29,868 nt of DNA, taken from positions 1-29,868 of the forward strand of contig MU624708.1 of NCBI GenBank assembly GCA_025349905.2, given 5' to 3'. Source of the stretch: Blastocladiella britannica (Eukaryota; Blastocladiomycota; Blastocladiomycetes; Blastocladiales; Blastocladiaceae). The position numbers and the translations under genes were made by a program. Below the pieces are notes generated by a model, which worked only from the letters and a program-made list of their open reading frames with translations, searched no databases and had not been told where the DNA came from. Within the stretch, counting starts at the first letter, position 1. Each line of letters begins with the position of its first letter. This document shows positions 27,538-29,868 of the stretch, piece after piece.

Positions 27538-29868
27538 CTAACGGTGCAACCGCCGCTCCTCATCGTCCTCGTCCGCGTCGTGGTCCATGTGCAGCGCGTG
27601 CGATCCAACCGGGCCACTTGGACTCGCCGACCGCCGCCCACCAGATCCACTACCGCCTCGTGCCGCCGGGCTCCGCTCCTCACCATCCTCATCCTCATCG
27701 TCATCCGTCTCGTCGTCCAAGAACCCATCAAACAACACCTCGCGCTCGTCGGCTCCGACCGCCGTGAACTCGTACGCGAGCCCGTCGGTCGCGACCGCGT
27801 TGGGCCCGGACCCGCGGAACCCGGACCGCGCCCAGTCGACCCACGCGCGCGCGCGAGCGGCCGACAATGTCCCGTTACGCACGCCTTTCACGGCGGCGCC
27901 CATGAGCGCGCCGGTGGTCGCTAAGCCCAAGACGACGGCCAGTGCGGTGGTCGGCTTGAATCCGGTGTCGGCGTCGGGGGTGGTTGGAATTGGGGTGGCT
28001 TTGTCGATGGGTTGGGCGGTTGGGGTGGGGACTGCCGCCGAAGATGACGGCGAAGGGGAGGGGGGCAGAGATGGAGAAGGGGTCGATGGAGGCAACGGCA
28101 AGGAAGTGGACGTCGGCGGCGGCGACGGGATCGGCGGCAACGAATGCTCTTGCTCCATGAACACTTGCAGCGACCACCCTTCAAACGTGCCCCACTCCAT
28201 CGGGCCCGTCTGGTCGCTGACGGTCAGCGTCCATGCGCCGACCGGATCCTCGTCCCTTTTTATTTTTTTCCATTTCAAAGTCAATACACCAATCATATAA
28301 CATATCAAAACATTGGGAAAACGTACCAGTGAGCGACCGACGACATGGTCCAGTTAGCAAACCCGAGTTCGCTGGTATCTTTAATCCGCTGCGTCATCAA
28401 CCGGCTGGTGACCCCGCCGGGACTAGTCAGGTCCACCATCACCTGCCCACGGCTCGTGTGCGTGACGTGCAACGTCACCGCGACCACCTCGGTCCGCGCC
28501 CCATGCACCGCGTCCACCATGGCCCGTGTCACATTGACCGAACTAGAAATACTGCCGAGTCCCAATGGCGGGTCAGCGGGGGGGTCCAGCGTGGTGATTT
28601 GCTTGTGCACGGGAATCCATGCTGCGGGAACCACCAACACTCGGTCGCCCACGTTTTTGGGGACCGCAATGGCGGCGGCAACTAACCGCGCCGCGTCCAT
28701 TTTCCCGAACCCGAACCGGTGCGAAAAGTACCGCCCTTGAGCGACGGGCGTCCATTTCAGGAACGGGTCGGTCGTGGTCACGTCGAATGAGATGGCGGTC
28801 TCGATCACGAGCCGTTGCATGGTGCGCCAGGTCAGGTCGGGGCGCGCGGAGAGGGCTAACGCGAACATGCCGGCGGCGATTGGGGCTATTATCCTTTGGT
28901 TGGTTAGTTGATATATATAAATATTTATGTAGAAAGGCAATTGATGAGATGTACCGGCAGCCGAGGTGCCGCTGTGCGTTGCCGTGCACTTGTCGGTGCC
29001 TTTATCGGTCGTGTACTGGAAGACATTTTTATTAGTTCAGTTGTCAAAAGAGGAAAAAAAAAAAAGTAACAGCGTACAATCCCAGCACTGGACGCGCCTC
29101 CACTGTACGTGACGGCCAACTGCGCGGCGCAGTTCTCAGCGTACCACGGACTGGTCCCCAACTGGTCTACCGCCCCGATCGTAAACGTGTAGTTGGAGTT
29201 GGCGTACCCGTCAGCATTACAGTCGTCGTGGTGGATCCCCCCGTTGCCCGACGCAAACACGTAAATCGCACCCCTTCCACCGCGTCCCTTGTCGGTACCG
29301 GTCTGGAACGCCGCCTTGACCAGATCCGAGGGCCCCTCCACGACCCTCCCGTCGTCCGCGGGCCCAAACGAGCACGAGTAGATGGAGTTACGGTCCAGCG
29401 CGTACGTGTACGCCGCGGCCTCGTCGGCGGTGGTCAGAGCCCCCGACAAGATCCGCAGGCCCGATACCTTGGCGTCCCATGCGACCCCGACTCCGCACAC
29501 GTCGTTCCGGGCCGCCGCCACTTCGCCCGCGCACCGTGTTCCGTGGTAGTCGTCGGGCAACTTGGGCGTCGGCAGCGACGCGTGGTCGTTGAAATCGTAC
29601 GATCCCAGCGGGTCGAACTGCGTGGCCAGGTCCGTCGACGTGTAGTCCAGCCCGTCGTCGACCATGGCCACGGTGATGTTGTTGCCCGTGTGGTTGGCGG
29701 CCCAGACGGGCACCACGTTGATGTCGGCGCCGGGGTGTGCGGTGTTGAGCTGTTTTTTTTTGCAACGGGTTCGTTCATGAACTTGATGAGATCAGGATGG
29801 CGCGTAAAAAAACAAGAACGCGAACGCGTGTCCACCGTGCACCTGGGACGCGTCCCAAAAGGCAGAAA
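27538..29868 (-). CDS. KEX2: Kexin (Kex2/furin-type subtilisin-like proprotein convertase), 5' end beyond the window
   Basis: Clear exons on minus: 29749-29078, 29015-28955, 28885-28327, 28255-27538. A further upstream exon ends at ~29843 if the GTGCAC donor is right; the signal peptide and propeptide lie outside. The catalytic triad is intact: Asp in 'VDDGLDY' (29657-29659), His in 'DDYHGTRCAGE' (29543-29545), Ser in 'HSGTSAA' (28971-28973). The Kex2-type 'CSFGPADDG' and oxyanion 'ASGNGG' are present. A P domain follows ('GQVMVDLTSPGGVTSRLM', 'SVAHW|DEDPVGAWTLTV'), then a Ser/Pro-rich stalk, a TM helix ('TTALAVVLGLATTGALMGA') and a cytosolic tail with 'YEFTAV' and a long Asp/Glu cluster. It cleaves secretory precursors after dibasic sites in the late Golgi. 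The tail resembles TGN-retrieval signals of Kex2 and furin. The gene is partial at its 5' end only. Confidence 0.95.

Noticed and set aside
1..29868. CRISPR arrays, insertion sequences, riboswitches, bacterial operons
   Set aside because: The window is spliced eukaryotic DNA. I saw no spaced direct-repeat array, transposase, reverse transcriptase or terminal repeats.

Overview
The window is gene-dense nuclear DNA of a eukaryote, most likely an early-diverging, flagellated fungus (chytrid or blastoclad grade) or a close opisthokont relative. Reasons: coding exons are GC-rich while introns and spacers are AT-rich. Spacers between neighbouring genes are about 60 to 390 bp. Introns are tiny (54 to 98 nt) and interrupt nearly every gene. 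The gene set combines fungal-type proteins (a Kex2-like kexin, an Ync13-like MUN protein, a WSC-like/SH3 membrane protein) with a ciliary protein (CFAP53) that non-flagellated fungi lack. The species cannot be named from this sequence alone. I reconstructed 39 introns by reading-frame and homology continuity. All 12 gene models close in frame, except that one DIS3 acceptor is missing and the 5' end of the kexin runs off the window.

Layout: 1-648 has no supported gene, only a cluster of short hairpins. 649-1968 (+) is a leucine-rich-repeat protein. It converges on DIS3/RRP44, the exosome nuclease (2034-5286, -). DIS3 shares an 83-bp divergent promoter with a beta-adaptin of AP-1/AP-2 (5370-8005, +). 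Next on + come a TMEM135 family protein (8179-9762) and a four-helix MARVEL-like protein (9824-10614). A coiled-coil protein (10708-11619, -) is divergent from CFAP53 (11715-13240, +) across 95 bp. A 14-exon Munc13/Ync13-like gene fills 13428-18234 (+).

The right third looks like signalling and surface sensing. On - lie a 1262-residue TmcB-like multi-spanning TPR protein (18353-22325) and a protein with two cyclic-nucleotide-binding domains (22715-25732). Divergent from the latter is a single-pass protein with a WSC-like ectodomain and a cytoplasmic SH3 domain (25945-27420, +). The window ends inside a kexin gene (27538 to beyond 29843, -).

Functionally, several genes belong to membrane traffic: beta-adaptin at TGN/endosomes, the Munc13-like tether/priming factor, and kexin, which cycles through the TGN. 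CFAP53, and perhaps its divergent neighbour, serve the flagellum. The TmcB-like and CNB proteins suggest cAMP-linked sensing, but the link rests only on adjacency.

The most unusual signal is in splicing. In all 39 introns the fourth intron base is C or T, never A or G, so the donor consensus is GTAYGY instead of GTRAGT. This predicts a changed U1 snRNA.
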